DNA from: Ruminococcaceae bacterium UBA6855
GTDB taxonomy: Bacteria > Bacillota > Clostridia > Oscillospirales > Acutalibacteraceae
Reading direction: 5' to 3'
Assembly: GCA_002451755.1 (NCBI GenBank)
Contig: DKDF01000009.1
Coordinates: 1-16,924, forward strand
DNA length: 16,924 nt
Part shown: piece after piece, positions 1 through 6,009 of the stretch
Layout: each line of letters begins with the position of its first letter
Position numbering within the stretch: the first letter of the stretch is position 1
Translations under genes and position numbers: made by a program
Notes under the pieces: generated by a model
Databases searched by the model: none
What the model saw: the letters and a program-made list of their open reading frames with translations, nothing else
Told to the model about the DNA's origin: nothing

Positions 1-251
1 TTGCAGGCCTTCTTGATGAGGACGGCCGCAGGGGGAGTTTTTGTAATGAAAGAGAAGGAACGATCCGCATAGACGGTGATGACGACGGGGATTATAAGAC
101 CCATGTCATTCTTCGTTCTCTCGTTGAATTCCTTTGTGAACGCCATGATGTTGACGCCGTGCTGACCGAGCGCGGGGCCGACGGGCGGAGCCGGAGTTGC
201 CTTACCGGCGGGAATCTGCAATTTGATTAAGCCAACAACTTTCTGTGCCAT
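1..251 (-). CDS. rplK: 50S ribosomal protein L11, N-terminal part (cut by window edge)
   Basis: Reading down from the ATG at 251 gives 83 codons that begin MAQKVVGLIKLQIPAGKA and continue with the L11 hallmark PAPPVGPALGQHG. L11 binds the GTPase-associated centre of 23S rRNA in the large subunit. Only the N-terminal domain, which contacts factors and thiostrepton, is present; the rest lies beyond base 1. The start has a GGAGG ribosome binding site at 261-265. After removal of Met, Ala1, Lys3 and Lys39 are all present; these are the positions PrmA trimethylates in E. coli, and a prmA gene lies at 12699-13625. The gene follows nusG by 123 bases, so it may be read through from the rpmG promoter, from a promoter in the spacer, or both. 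Confidence 0.97.
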   Translation of the reverse strand, partial: MAQKVVGLIKLQIPAGKATPAPPVGPALGQHGVNIMAFTKEFNERTKNDMGLIIPVVITVYADRSFSFITKTPPAAVLIKKAC

Positions 252-374
252 GACTTGCACCTCCATAAGAATGTGGTAAATGTCGGGGAAACATCCCCTC
301 CCACGGGAGCCGAAGCTCCGCGCGCATAAAGCGCTATAATAAGGACATAAAGTCCGTATTACCGGGATAAAAAA
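252..374 (-). promoter_or_regulatory. Structured nusG-rplK spacer, possible rplK leader
   Basis: On the minus strand this spacer folds on paper into four consecutive short hairpins: GGAC-TTTAT-GTCC (343-355), GCGC-TTTAT-GCGC (322-334), GGAGC-TTCG-GCTCC (306-319) and GGGG-ATGTTT-CCCC (285-298). The first two share the same loop and the third has a stable UUCG loop. None is followed by a T-run, so they do not look like terminators. L11-L1 operons are autoregulated by L1 binding the mRNA leader in several bacteria; whether this leader is such a site is inference. Confidence 0.4.
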
Positions 375-929
375 TTACTTTTCGAGTTCGACCTGATCGA
401 GCTCAAGCTCGACAGACGTCTCTTTTCCGAAGAACGCGGAAACGGAGACGGTGACAGTCTCGTTATCCATATCGATCTTCGTGACCGTGCCGGAGAAGCC
501 CTCAAGGCGTTCATCCGTGATTCTCACGGTATCGCCCACCTTATATTCGACCTCAATGCTCTTCTTTTCAACGCCGAGCTTGAGAACCTCATCATCGGAG
601 AGCGGAGTAGCCTTGCTCTCGGGGCCGACGAATCCGGTCACGCCTCTGGTATTCCTGATCACGAACCATGCGTCGTCGCTCATAGAGGGGACATTGTTCT
701 CGTCATAGGTAACAGCTGCCTTGACAAGCACATAGCCGGGGAAGAGCTTGCGCTCAACTTCGCGCTTTTTGTCGTCCTTTATCTCGGTGACGATCTCGGT
801 TGGGATCTGAACCTCAAGGATCTGATCCTGCATTTTACGGTTCTCGACCATTTTTTCGATATTCGTGGCGACCTTATTCTCGTAGCCGGAATAGGTGTGC
901 ACCACATACCATTTGGCATCAGCAGACAT
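375..929 (-). CDS. nusG: Transcription termination/antitermination factor NusG
   Basis: The 184-residue protein has the NusG N-terminal domain at about residues 5-110 (KWYVVHTYSGYE near the start and FPGYVLVKA at 63-71) and a C-terminal KOW domain at about 130-165 (GDTVRITDERLEGFSGTV). NusG binds the RNA polymerase clamp and modulates pausing, Rho-dependent termination and transcription-translation coupling. Length and domain order are normal for the family. The ATG at 929 follows a GGAGG site at 938-942, and the gene starts 14 bases after secE ends, as expected for the conserved secE-nusG pair. It is probably co-transcribed with rpmG and secE. Confidence 0.97.
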   Translation of the reverse strand: MSADAKWYVVHTYSGYENKVATNIEKMVENRKMQDQILEVQIPTEIVTEIKDDKKREVERKLFPGYVLVKAAVTYDENNVPSMSDDAWFVIRNTRGVTGFVGPESKATPLSDDEVLKLGVEKKSIEVEYKVGDTVRITDERLEGFSGTVTKIDMDNETVTVSVSAFFGKETSVELELDQVELEK

Positions 930-943
930 CGCGTTTTCCTCCG

Positions 944-1372
944 TTATAAGCCGAGATTGATCATGCTCAGGATCGCGGCGGCAGTTTCCTTGTTCTCGCC
1001 GGTCTTCTGGGCAAGCTCAATAAGCTTGGATACGAGGAAAGACAGACCCTGGTCGATGGCATAGATAACTACGCCGACAACAGCGACCGAAACGAGCACG
1101 ACGCCGGTGTTCTTGAGAACGGTTTTCGCGCCGGGCCATGTGATCTTTTTGATCTCGCCTCTGAAGTCCTTCCAGAACTTCTTGAAGCCCTTGACAAAAC
1201 GCTGGAAGATGTTCCCGTTGGGATTCTTCGGTTTTGCGGCCTTCGCTTTGGACTTTTCAGCCTTAGCGACCTTCTGGGCAGAAGTAAGCTTGGAGTCATC
1301 GGTGCCTTTTGCGGCCTGCTTTTCAGCCTTGGCGACCTTTGCGGCGGCAGAGGTGTTCTCTTTTTTCGCCAT
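944..1372 (-). CDS. secE: Preprotein translocase subunit SecE with long basic N-terminal extension
   Basis: The SecE core is at residues about 55-120: an amphipathic stretch with FRGEIKKITWP (70-80), followed by one membrane segment at about 90-117. SecE clamps SecY in the SecYEG channel. The protein is 142 residues, roughly twice the minimal single-helix bacterial SecE, because residues 1-52 form an Ala/Lys-rich, probably disordered tail in which KVAKAEK occurs twice (12-18 and 34-40). About 25 residues also follow the membrane helix. The start at 1372 has a GGGAGG site. The gene lies between rpmG and nusG, the standard Firmicutes order. Confidence 0.95.
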   Translation of the reverse strand: MAKKENTSAAAKVAKAEKQAAKGTDDSKLTSAQKVAKAEKSKAKAAKPKNPNGNIFQRFVKGFKKFWKDFRGEIKKITWPGAKTVLKNTGVVLVSVAVVGVVIYAIDQGLSFLVSKLIELAQKTGENKETAAAILSMINLGL

Positions 1373-1388
1373 TCTTATACCTCCCGAC

Positions 1389-1538
1389 TTACTTTGTTTC
1401 TTTGTGGAGAGTATGCTTCCTGCAGAAACGGCAGTACTTGTTCATCTCCAGCCTGTCCGGTGTGTTCTTCTTGTTTTTAACAGTGTTGTAGTTGCGCTGC
1501 TTGCATTCCGTGCAAGCAAGAGTAATCTTTACTCTCAT
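1389..1538 (-). CDS. rpmG: 50S ribosomal protein L33
   Basis: This 49-residue protein starts MRVKITLACTECKQRNY and contains two CxxC knuckles (C9-x2-C12 and C36-x2-C39), so it is the zinc-binding form of L33. The sequence ends KHTLHKETK, typical of the family. The ATG at 1538 follows a GGAGG site at about 1545-1549. It is the first gene of the minus-strand rpmG-secE-nusG-rplK cluster. Zinc-binding L33 is often paired in Firmicutes genomes with a zinc-free paralogue used under zinc limitation; none is seen in this window. Confidence 0.96.
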   Translation of the reverse strand: MRVKITLACTECKQRNYNTVKNKKNTPDRLEMNKYCRFCRKHTLHKETK

Positions 1539-1590
1539 GACGGCACCTCCAATATCTTAGGATTTGATTAGCCTCCCTCTGAACCGGCCA

Positions 1591-1619
1591 AAAAATGAGG
1601 GCAGAAAAAAATAGCCCTC
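1591..1619 (-). terminator. Terminator-like hairpin in the rpmG leader
   Basis: On the minus strand GAGGGC (1619-1614) pairs with GCCCTC (1602-1597) across an 11-base U-rich loop, followed by ATTTTTT (1596-1591). It has the form of an intrinsic terminator, though with a short stem and long loop. It lies after the HEAT-like gene that ends at 1692, but also downstream of the predicted rpmG promoter. It could end upstream transcripts, act as an attenuator of the rpmG operon, or both. Confidence 0.55.
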
Positions 1620-1635
1620 TCACAGAGGTATAATC

Positions 1636-1664
1636 AGTTTAGCACAGACATACCCGTTCGTCAA
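1636..1664 (-). promoter_or_regulatory. Promoter for rpmG-secE-nusG
   Basis: On the minus strand TTGACG (1664-1659) and TAAACT (1641-1636) are separated by exactly 17 bases, which fits a sigma-A promoter with a strong -35 and a moderate -10. Transcription would begin near 1629, about 90 bases before the rpmG start and only about 10 bases before the terminator-like hairpin. Confidence 0.55.
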
Positions 1665-1691
1665 GTTTTTTCGCTCAAATCTTGAAAAAAT

Positions 1692-2141
1692 TTATTTTTC
1701 GGCCGCCGCGAGGGCGATTCTGATATCCTCGGCGAGTATGCTGCGCATACGCACGGGGTATTTTTCGGGGTTTATCGCGCGCAGAGCCTCAGCTATTCTC
1801 TGTCTGAGTCCGGGCTTTGCGGCCGCTATGAGCGGCAGAGACTGGATGCACTGGCGGACTGTCGTCGCCTGCTCCGCGTCAACGGTTTTGAGAAGTCTGT
1901 CGATATTTTTATCGATCTTCTTTCTTGAATCCCATGAAACATTCTTGGCTATGAGCACGAAGGCGCGGGTGCGTGCATAGGGGTTGCGGTCGTCGAGAAG
2001 CTTGAAGAGCTTGTCGAGATGAGCATATACCTCCTTGCTTTTGCCCGACTCCGTTTCAAGCTGGCGCATGGCTTCGCAGCCTATCGCAGTGCTCATGGAT
2101 CCGAGCTTCGAAATGTTTGTAAGAATTGTGTCATTATCCAT
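1692..2141 (-). CDS. HEAT-repeat-like protein of unknown function
   Basis: The 149-residue protein appears wholly alpha-helical, with repeated helix pairs of the HEAT/ARM type; for example RNPYARTRAFVLIAKNV and the region around TTVRQCIQSLPLIAAAKPG look like consecutive repeats. It has no signal peptide, membrane segment or catalytic motif. Similar small proteins in Clostridia are sometimes labelled SufBD-like, but the resemblance is only to a scaffold fold and no partner is evident. It starts at 2141 behind a GGGAG site and follows mltG by 58 bases on the same strand, so the two may be co-transcribed. Function cannot be assigned from the sequence; a protein-binding role is a guess based on the fold. 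Confidence 0.8.
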   Translation of the reverse strand: MDNDTILTNISKLGSMSTAIGCEAMRQLETESGKSKEVYAHLDKLFKLLDDRNPYARTRAFVLIAKNVSWDSRKKIDKNIDRLLKTVDAEQATTVRQCIQSLPLIAAAKPGLRQRIAEALRAINPEKYPVRMRSILAEDIRIALAAAEK

Positions 2142-2160
2142 ATTGATATCTCCCTCTTCC

Positions 2161-2172
2161 GCCCTTTCGGGC
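2161..2172 (-). other. GNRA-loop hairpin in the mltG-HEAT spacer
   Basis: On the minus strand GCCC-GAAA-GGGC forms a short GC-rich stem with a GAAA tetraloop, extendable by one more pair outward. It lies just upstream of the ribosome binding site of the HEAT-like gene. There is no T-run after it, so it is not a standard terminator; it could stabilise or separate the two message halves. Confidence 0.35.
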
Positions 2173-2199
2173 GCCCTTATTCCTTATATATAGTTCCTG

Positions 2200-3279
2200 T
2201 TACGGCTGAGACGGTGTATCCGGTTCTGCCGGAGCAAGACCTGCGGCAATCAGATTGGCTCGGTGTTCTTCCGCTGTTGCCGCATAGCGGTAGACCCCGT
2301 CCTCTCCGACGCAGAAATACAGATAATTTGTGTCCAGCGGGCTTATCGCGGACTTCACTGCTTCCGATCCTGGGCTGCATATCGGTCCTGCGGGCAGACC
2401 CGCGCACTTAAATGTGTTGTAATACTCTTCATATTTGCCGTATGTTTCCGGATCGTCGCTCTTTATGTAGTTCTTTATGACCGAGTCGACATATCTGCCG
2501 GTCGAATTCATCTCGAGCTGCATACCCGCCTTGAGCCTGTTCTGAATGACGGACGATATCTTTGCCATCTGCGCGACATCGCCGCCGCTCTCTATTTCAA
2601 CTATCGAAGCGATGGTTATTACTTCATCGACGCTCATATTTCTCGCCGCTATCTGACGGCGCATCGAAGTGCTCACGAAGCTCTCCATGCTGCGAAGCAG
2701 TCTGCTTATAACATCGGCGGGCGCGGTATTTTTAACAAACGTATATGTGCCCGCGCGTATATATCCCTCGAGTGCAAACGCTCTGCCTGTTTTGCCCTGC
2801 GCGCCTATGAGCGGAAAATAGCTGAAATCGGTGTTGACCGCGGTGTTCATCAGCGCGCTGAACGAGGCGACTCCCTTTGCTTCGAGAATCGCGAACATAT
2901 CCGCCATCGTTGCGCCCTCGGGGAGAGTGACGCTGACCGACTCGACATTGTGTCGCTCCGATGTTTCGCTTATCTTGCCGCCGTTTCGCAATGTCGTGCG
3001 GGGAGATTCAATGCCGTCCTGAACAGTCTGCACCGGCTGTTCAACTACGATATAGGTCTCTCCGTTCGTGTCCGTCTCGATTTCCGTCACCGGAATCTCG
3101 CCGCTGAGAGTTTCCTCGGGGATATTCGAGATGTCGTAGGTGCCGTTGTAGACATAGTTGATAGTGGTGTTGCTGCTCTCGGGTTCGGTCTGCACATCTT
3201 CCCTTGAGCACGCCCACAGACCCGAAGCCACGCACACCGCGAGTCCCAGGCAAGCGATCGCTTTGAGTTTGTCTTTCAT
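2200..3279 (-). CDS. mltG: Endolytic murein transglycosylase, MltG/YceG family, predicted lipoprotein
   Basis: MltG cleaves nascent peptidoglycan glycan strands and helps set their length, acting at the outer face of the membrane. The YceG domain spans about residues 115-345. It contains ASIVEIES (224-231), where E228 aligns with the catalytic Glu of E. coli MltG, then NRLKAGMQLEMNST (247-260), GLPAGPICSPG (294-304) and the DTNYLYFC end signature (316-323). Unlike the usual form with an N-terminal transmembrane helix, it starts with a short basic segment, a hydrophobic stretch and LWAC (21-24), so Cys24 is a probable lipidation site, though Trp at -2 is unusual. Residues 25-112 are a low-complexity linker. 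The 359-residue length fits the family. The start at 3279 has a GAGAGG site (3289-3294). Confidence 0.9.
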   Translation of the reverse strand: MKDKLKAIACLGLAVCVASGLWACSREDVQTEPESSNTTINYVYNGTYDISNIPEETLSGEIPVTEIETDTNGETYIVVEQPVQTVQDGIESPRTTLRNGGKISETSERHNVESVSVTLPEGATMADMFAILEAKGVASFSALMNTAVNTDFSYFPLIGAQGKTGRAFALEGYIRAGTYTFVKNTAPADVISRLLRSMESFVSTSMRRQIAARNMSVDEVITIASIVEIESGGDVAQMAKISSVIQNRLKAGMQLEMNSTGRYVDSVIKNYIKSDDPETYGKYEEYYNTFKCAGLPAGPICSPGSEAVKSAISPLDTNYLYFCVGEDGVYRYAATAEEHRANLIAAGLAPAEPDTPSQP

Positions 3280-3297
3280 TTTCTTTTTCCTCTCGTT

Positions 3298-3312
3298 GGA
3301 CGCAATGCGTCC
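3298..3312. repeat. Short inverted repeat upstream of mltG
   Basis: GGACGC-AAT-GCGTCC has perfect 6-base arms around a 3-base loop. It lies 3 bases upstream of the GAGAGG ribosome binding site of mltG, in the 76-base gntR-mltG spacer. A second imperfect pair, ATCGG/CCGAT, sits at about 3329-3346. Neither is followed by a T-run on the minus strand. They could be remnants of a weak gntR terminator or a translation-influencing hairpin. Confidence 0.35.
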
Positions 3313-3355
3313 GATCTCCTATATATCATCGGACCAAGTGCCCGATATAAGCAAA

Positions 3356-4060
3356 TCAACCGCCGAACGGCGTTTGAACAAGGCGTTCGCGCATAACGAA
3401 GCGCACATAGTTTATTGCCTTGTCTGCGCTGAAAGTCCAGCGCGTCAACTGAGCCACCCGCTCACCGGATGCGAGTTTGAGCTGCTTTTGCTCTTTTGCG
3501 GTCGGCATACGAAGGACGATTTTCATATCGATCCTGTCAACATCGACGCCGTCGCTGTCAAGTATCGCGTGCGCCACCGACTTGTCCGGGTCGAGGGATC
3601 GCACGGTGTTATAGAGCTCCTCGGTAAAATAACTGTCCTCAATAGCGACAGTTTCGCCGCCGGCGAGGCGCAGTCTGCTGAGTCTGCCGATTTTTTTATC
3701 CTGCGGAAAGTTCTTTGCAAGCTCGCCTTTCGGATATTCAAGCCCCGATGAAATGATGACGTTTCTTATCTCCATCCCGAGCCTCTCGAGCGAATAGGTC
3801 AGCGAGATTATCGGCTCGAACGCGGGCATCCACTTGTTGGAGCTGACGAAAGTGCCGACTCCGTGGCGCTTGTATATCCTGCCGTCATGCTCGAGCTCGG
3901 AGAGCGCGGAGCGAACGGTCGCCCTGCCCACGCCGAGGGTTTTCATCAGTTCTTTTTCCGTCGGCAGTTTCGAATCAGCCGGATAGTCGCCGGAATCTAT
4001 CATAGAGGTTATGTAATTTTTGACCTGCAGATAGAGCGGCAACCTGCTCAGACTGTCCAT
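3356..4060 (-). CDS. GntR-family transcriptional regulator (HutC/UTRA type)
   Basis: The 234-residue protein has an N-terminal winged helix-turn-helix (about 8-73) with the GntR signature LPTEKELMKTLGVGRATVR (32-50) and wing GVGTFV (67-72). A UTRA ligand-binding domain follows (about 90-228). UTRA regulators usually sense small phosphorylated or amino metabolites and repress a neighbouring operon. It is transcribed divergently from the glycerol-3-phosphate dehydrogenase-like operon at 4294, and a perfect palindrome at 4146-4163 next to the shared promoters is the probable operator. Local control of that operon is therefore likely, and autoregulation possible. The effector may be G3P, DHAP or a derivative; this is inference. 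The start at 4060 has a GGGGAG site. Confidence 0.9.
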   Translation of the reverse strand: MDSLSRLPLYLQVKNYITSMIDSGDYPADSKLPTEKELMKTLGVGRATVRSALSELEHDGRIYKRHGVGTFVSSNKWMPAFEPIISLTYSLERLGMEIRNVIISSGLEYPKGELAKNFPQDKKIGRLSRLRLAGGETVAIEDSYFTEELYNTVRSLDPDKSVAHAILDSDGVDVDRIDMKIVLRMPTAKEQKQLKLASGERVAQLTRWTFSADKAINYVRFVMRERLVQTPFGG

Positions 4061-4106
4061 AGAAACTCCCCGATAAGATTAAGATAAAATAAACTTTTTA
4101 ATATAC

Positions 4107-4135
4107 TTGACACTATTCTAATATAATGCTATAAT
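4107..4135 (+). promoter_or_regulatory. Consensus sigma-A promoter of the GlpA-like/AGPS-like operon
   Basis: TTGACA (4107-4112) and TATAAT (4130-4135) are both perfect consensus hexamers with an exact 17-base spacer. Transcription should start near 4142, giving a leader of about 150 bases before the start codon at 4294. A promoter this strong needs repression, which fits the palindrome that begins a few bases after the predicted start point. Confidence 0.85.
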
Positions 4136-4143
4136 TTTGTCAA
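4115..4143 (-). promoter_or_regulatory. gntR promoter overlapping the operon promoter
   Basis: On the minus strand TTGACA (4143-4138) and TAGAAT (4120-4115) are separated by 17 bases. The site occupies nearly the same DNA as the plus-strand promoter, each -10 lying inside the other's spacer. The gntR transcript would start near 4108, with a leader of about 48 bases. Confidence 0.75.
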
Positions 4144-4145
4144 GA

Positions 4146-4163
4146 TGTTCGGACAACCGAACA
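4146..4163. promoter_or_regulatory. 18-bp palindromic operator, probable GntR site
   Basis: TGTTCGG-ACAA-CCGAACA has perfect 7-base arms. It begins about 4 bases downstream of the predicted operon start point and ends just upstream of the gntR -35. Bound repressor here would block the operon promoter and lie next to the gntR promoter. Assignment to the adjacent GntR protein is inference from position and symmetry. Confidence 0.7.
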
Positions 4164-4255
4164 AGAATCACAAAAACACATAAAATCGCGGCTCTGCCGT
4201 CACGCGCTGTGCTTTTTCTTTGTATATACTTTCTATATATAGGAAGGGGCTCGGC

Positions 4256-4291
4256 GTGAAGTGCGCACCGCCGCAGTCAAAGGGGAGATGA
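4256..4291 (+). CDS. Possible leader peptide ahead of the GlpA-like gene
   Basis: A GTG at 4256 lies 6 bases after AGGAAGGGG (4241-4249), a good ribosome binding site in an otherwise long leader. It opens 11 codons reading MKCAPPQSKGR and ends at TGA 4289-4291, three bases before the start codon at 4294. The stop overlaps the region just after the next gene's AGGGGAG site, so translational coupling is possible. The peptide resembles no known leader. The site could also be chance, or an alternative initiation region. Confidence 0.3.
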   Translation: MKCAPPQSKGR

Positions 4292-4293
4292 AT

Positions 4294-6009
4294 ATGGCTC
4301 AGAAAGTGCAGAAAGTCCGCAGCAAGCTCGAGAAAAAAGGCTACAGCGGAATCGAATGCACCGAAGTCGGCAAGTGCATCCGCCTCGAGGGCGAGATGAC
4401 CGAATGGACCGACATCGTCAAGGCCGGTAAGGCTGCCGCCAAGTTCGGCTACAAGGGCGTGCTCAATGATATCTCACTCAAAGGATTCACCGAGCCCGCC
4501 ATACGCGCGCCGAAATTCACCGACGGTTCGCTCGAGGGCGCCCAGCCCGATGTTCTCATCATCGGCGGTGGCGTCATCGGCTGCTCTATTGCAAGAGAGC
4601 TGACCCGCTACAAGCTCAACGTTCTGCTCGTCGACAAAGAGAGCGACGTTGCAATGCAGGCGTCGTCGAGAAACGACGGTATGATCCATCCCGGCATCGC
4701 GTCCCATGTCGGCACGAAGCGCGGCGAGATGAACGTGCGAGGAAACGCAATGTACACTCAGGTGTGCAAGGAGCTTTCCGTTCCGTTTGAGCGCTGGAGC
4801 AATCTTATACTCTACAGCGAGAAGATTTTCGGCTTCTTCTCACCTCTCGTGTTCAACTACCGTGAGAAGCACCTCGGCATCGAGGGCAGAAAGATAAGCC
4901 GCGAGGAGCTTCACCGCATCGAGCCCAATATAACAGACGAGGCTATCGGAGCGTTCGAGTTCCCGTCGTCCGGCGTGCTCTCGCCCTATAAATTAACCGT
5001 TGCGTTCGCTGAGAACGCAGTCGAAAACGGCGCAAAGGTCTCGCTCGATACGATTGTAACTTCAATCGACACCGAGGGCGACAGGATAGTTGCCGTACAT
5101 ACGAACAGAGGTACAATTCACCCCAAGGCTGTTATAAATGCAGCCGGTGTGTTCTCGGATAAGATAGCCGAGATGGCGGGCGACCGCTTCTTCACCATCC
5201 ACCCGAGAAAGGGACACCTCGCGATACTCGACAAGAAGCAGGGTCCGCTCGTCCAGAGATCTATGGGACTCATCGGACTCTCGCAGGCGACTTCGGACAC
5301 CAAGGGCGGCGGCGTCATGCGCACAATAGACGGCAATGTTCTCGTCGGTCCCGACGCATTCGAGCAGCCGTACAGAGAAGATTTCTCGACAAAGCGCGAG
5401 AATGTCGACGCAATGCTCAACAAGCATCTCCCGCTGATAAAAGGCTTCTCGAAAGCCGATGTCATAACATATTTCGCAGGCGTGCGCGCCGCGACATACG
5501 AAGAGGAGTTCATAGTCGAGGGCTCCGAAAAACTTCAGAATCTTATTCACGCCGCCGGCATCCAGTCCCCCGGACTCGCGAGCGCCCCGGCAATAGCCGA
5601 GGATATCAGCAAGATAACCGTTGACCGCCTCTCGAAGGTCATGAAAGTTGTGCCCAACGAGAAGTTCAACCCGAACCGCAGAGTCACCCCCGTCATGGCG
5701 AAGCTCTCGGTCGCGGAGAGACAGGCGGCAATAGAAAAGAACCCCGATTACGGCATCGTCGTGTGCCGCTGCGAGGGCATCAGCCGCGGCGAGATAATCG
5801 ACGCGATAAACTCCCCCGTTCCCGCGACTTCGATCGACGCGATAAAGCGCCGCGTGCGCCCCGGAATGGGCAGATGCCAGGGCGGCTTCTGCATGCCGCT
5901 GGTCACCGGCATTATCTGCGAGCAGACCGGCATGAAGATGACCGATGTCACCAAGAGCGGCGGCGACAGCAACCTGCTGTTTGAAAAGGAGGGCACCGAC
6001 AATGACTGA
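4294..6009 (+). CDS. GlpA-like FAD-dependent glycerol-3-phosphate dehydrogenase with BON-like N-terminus and BFD [2Fe-2S] tail
   Basis: The ATG at 4294 is chosen because AGGGGAG (4281-4287) is 6 bases upstream; the ATG at 4288 abuts the site. The 571-residue protein has three parts. Residues about 1-65 resemble a BON domain (RLEGEMTEW and YKGVLNDISL). Residues about 85-440 form a DAO/GlpA-type FAD fold with GGGVIG (91-96) and VDKE (113-116). Residues about 485-540 are a BFD-like domain with C491, C493, C528 and C533, expected to hold a [2Fe-2S] cluster. E. coli GlpA has the same FAD-plus-BFD order and oxidises G3P to DHAP anaerobically. The next gene overlaps by 8 bases. Related enzymes oxidise other 2-hydroxyacids or amines, so the substrate is inferred. 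Confidence 0.85.
   Translation: MAQKVQKVRSKLEKKGYSGIECTEVGKCIRLEGEMTEWTDIVKAGKAAAKFGYKGVLNDISLKGFTEPAIRAPKFTDGSLEGAQPDVLIIGGGVIGCSIARELTRYKLNVLLVDKESDVAMQASSRNDGMIHPGIASHVGTKRGEMNVRGNAMYTQVCKELSVPFERWSNLILYSEKIFGFFSPLVFNYREKHLGIEGRKISREELHRIEPNITDEAIGAFEFPSSGVLSPYKLTVAFAENAVENGAKVSLDTIVTSIDTEGDRIVAVHTNRGTIHPKAVINAAGVFSDKIAEMAGDRFFTIHPRKGHLAILDKKQGPLVQRSMGLIGLSQATSDTKGGGVMRTIDGNVLVGPDAFEQPYREDFSTKRENVDAMLNKHLPLIKGFSKADVITYFAGVRAATYEEEFIVEGSEKLQNLIHAAGIQSPGLASAPAIAEDISKITVDRLSKVMKVVPNEKFNPNRRVTPVMAKLSVAERQAAIEKNPDYGIVVCRCEGISRGEIIDAINSPVPATSIDAIKRRVRPGMGRCQGGFCMPLVTGIICEQTGMKMTDVTKSGGDSNLLFEKEGTDND

Noticed and set aside
1629..1634. TATAAT on the plus strand upstream of rpmG
   Set aside because: There is no -35 at the right distance and no plus-strand gene follows; it overlaps the minus-strand promoter by chance.
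2019..3207. Plus-strand frames of 130 and 314 residues opposite mltG
   Set aside because: The composition is implausible (Arg, His and Cys rich), there is no start signal, and they are antisense to a gene with clear catalytic motifs.
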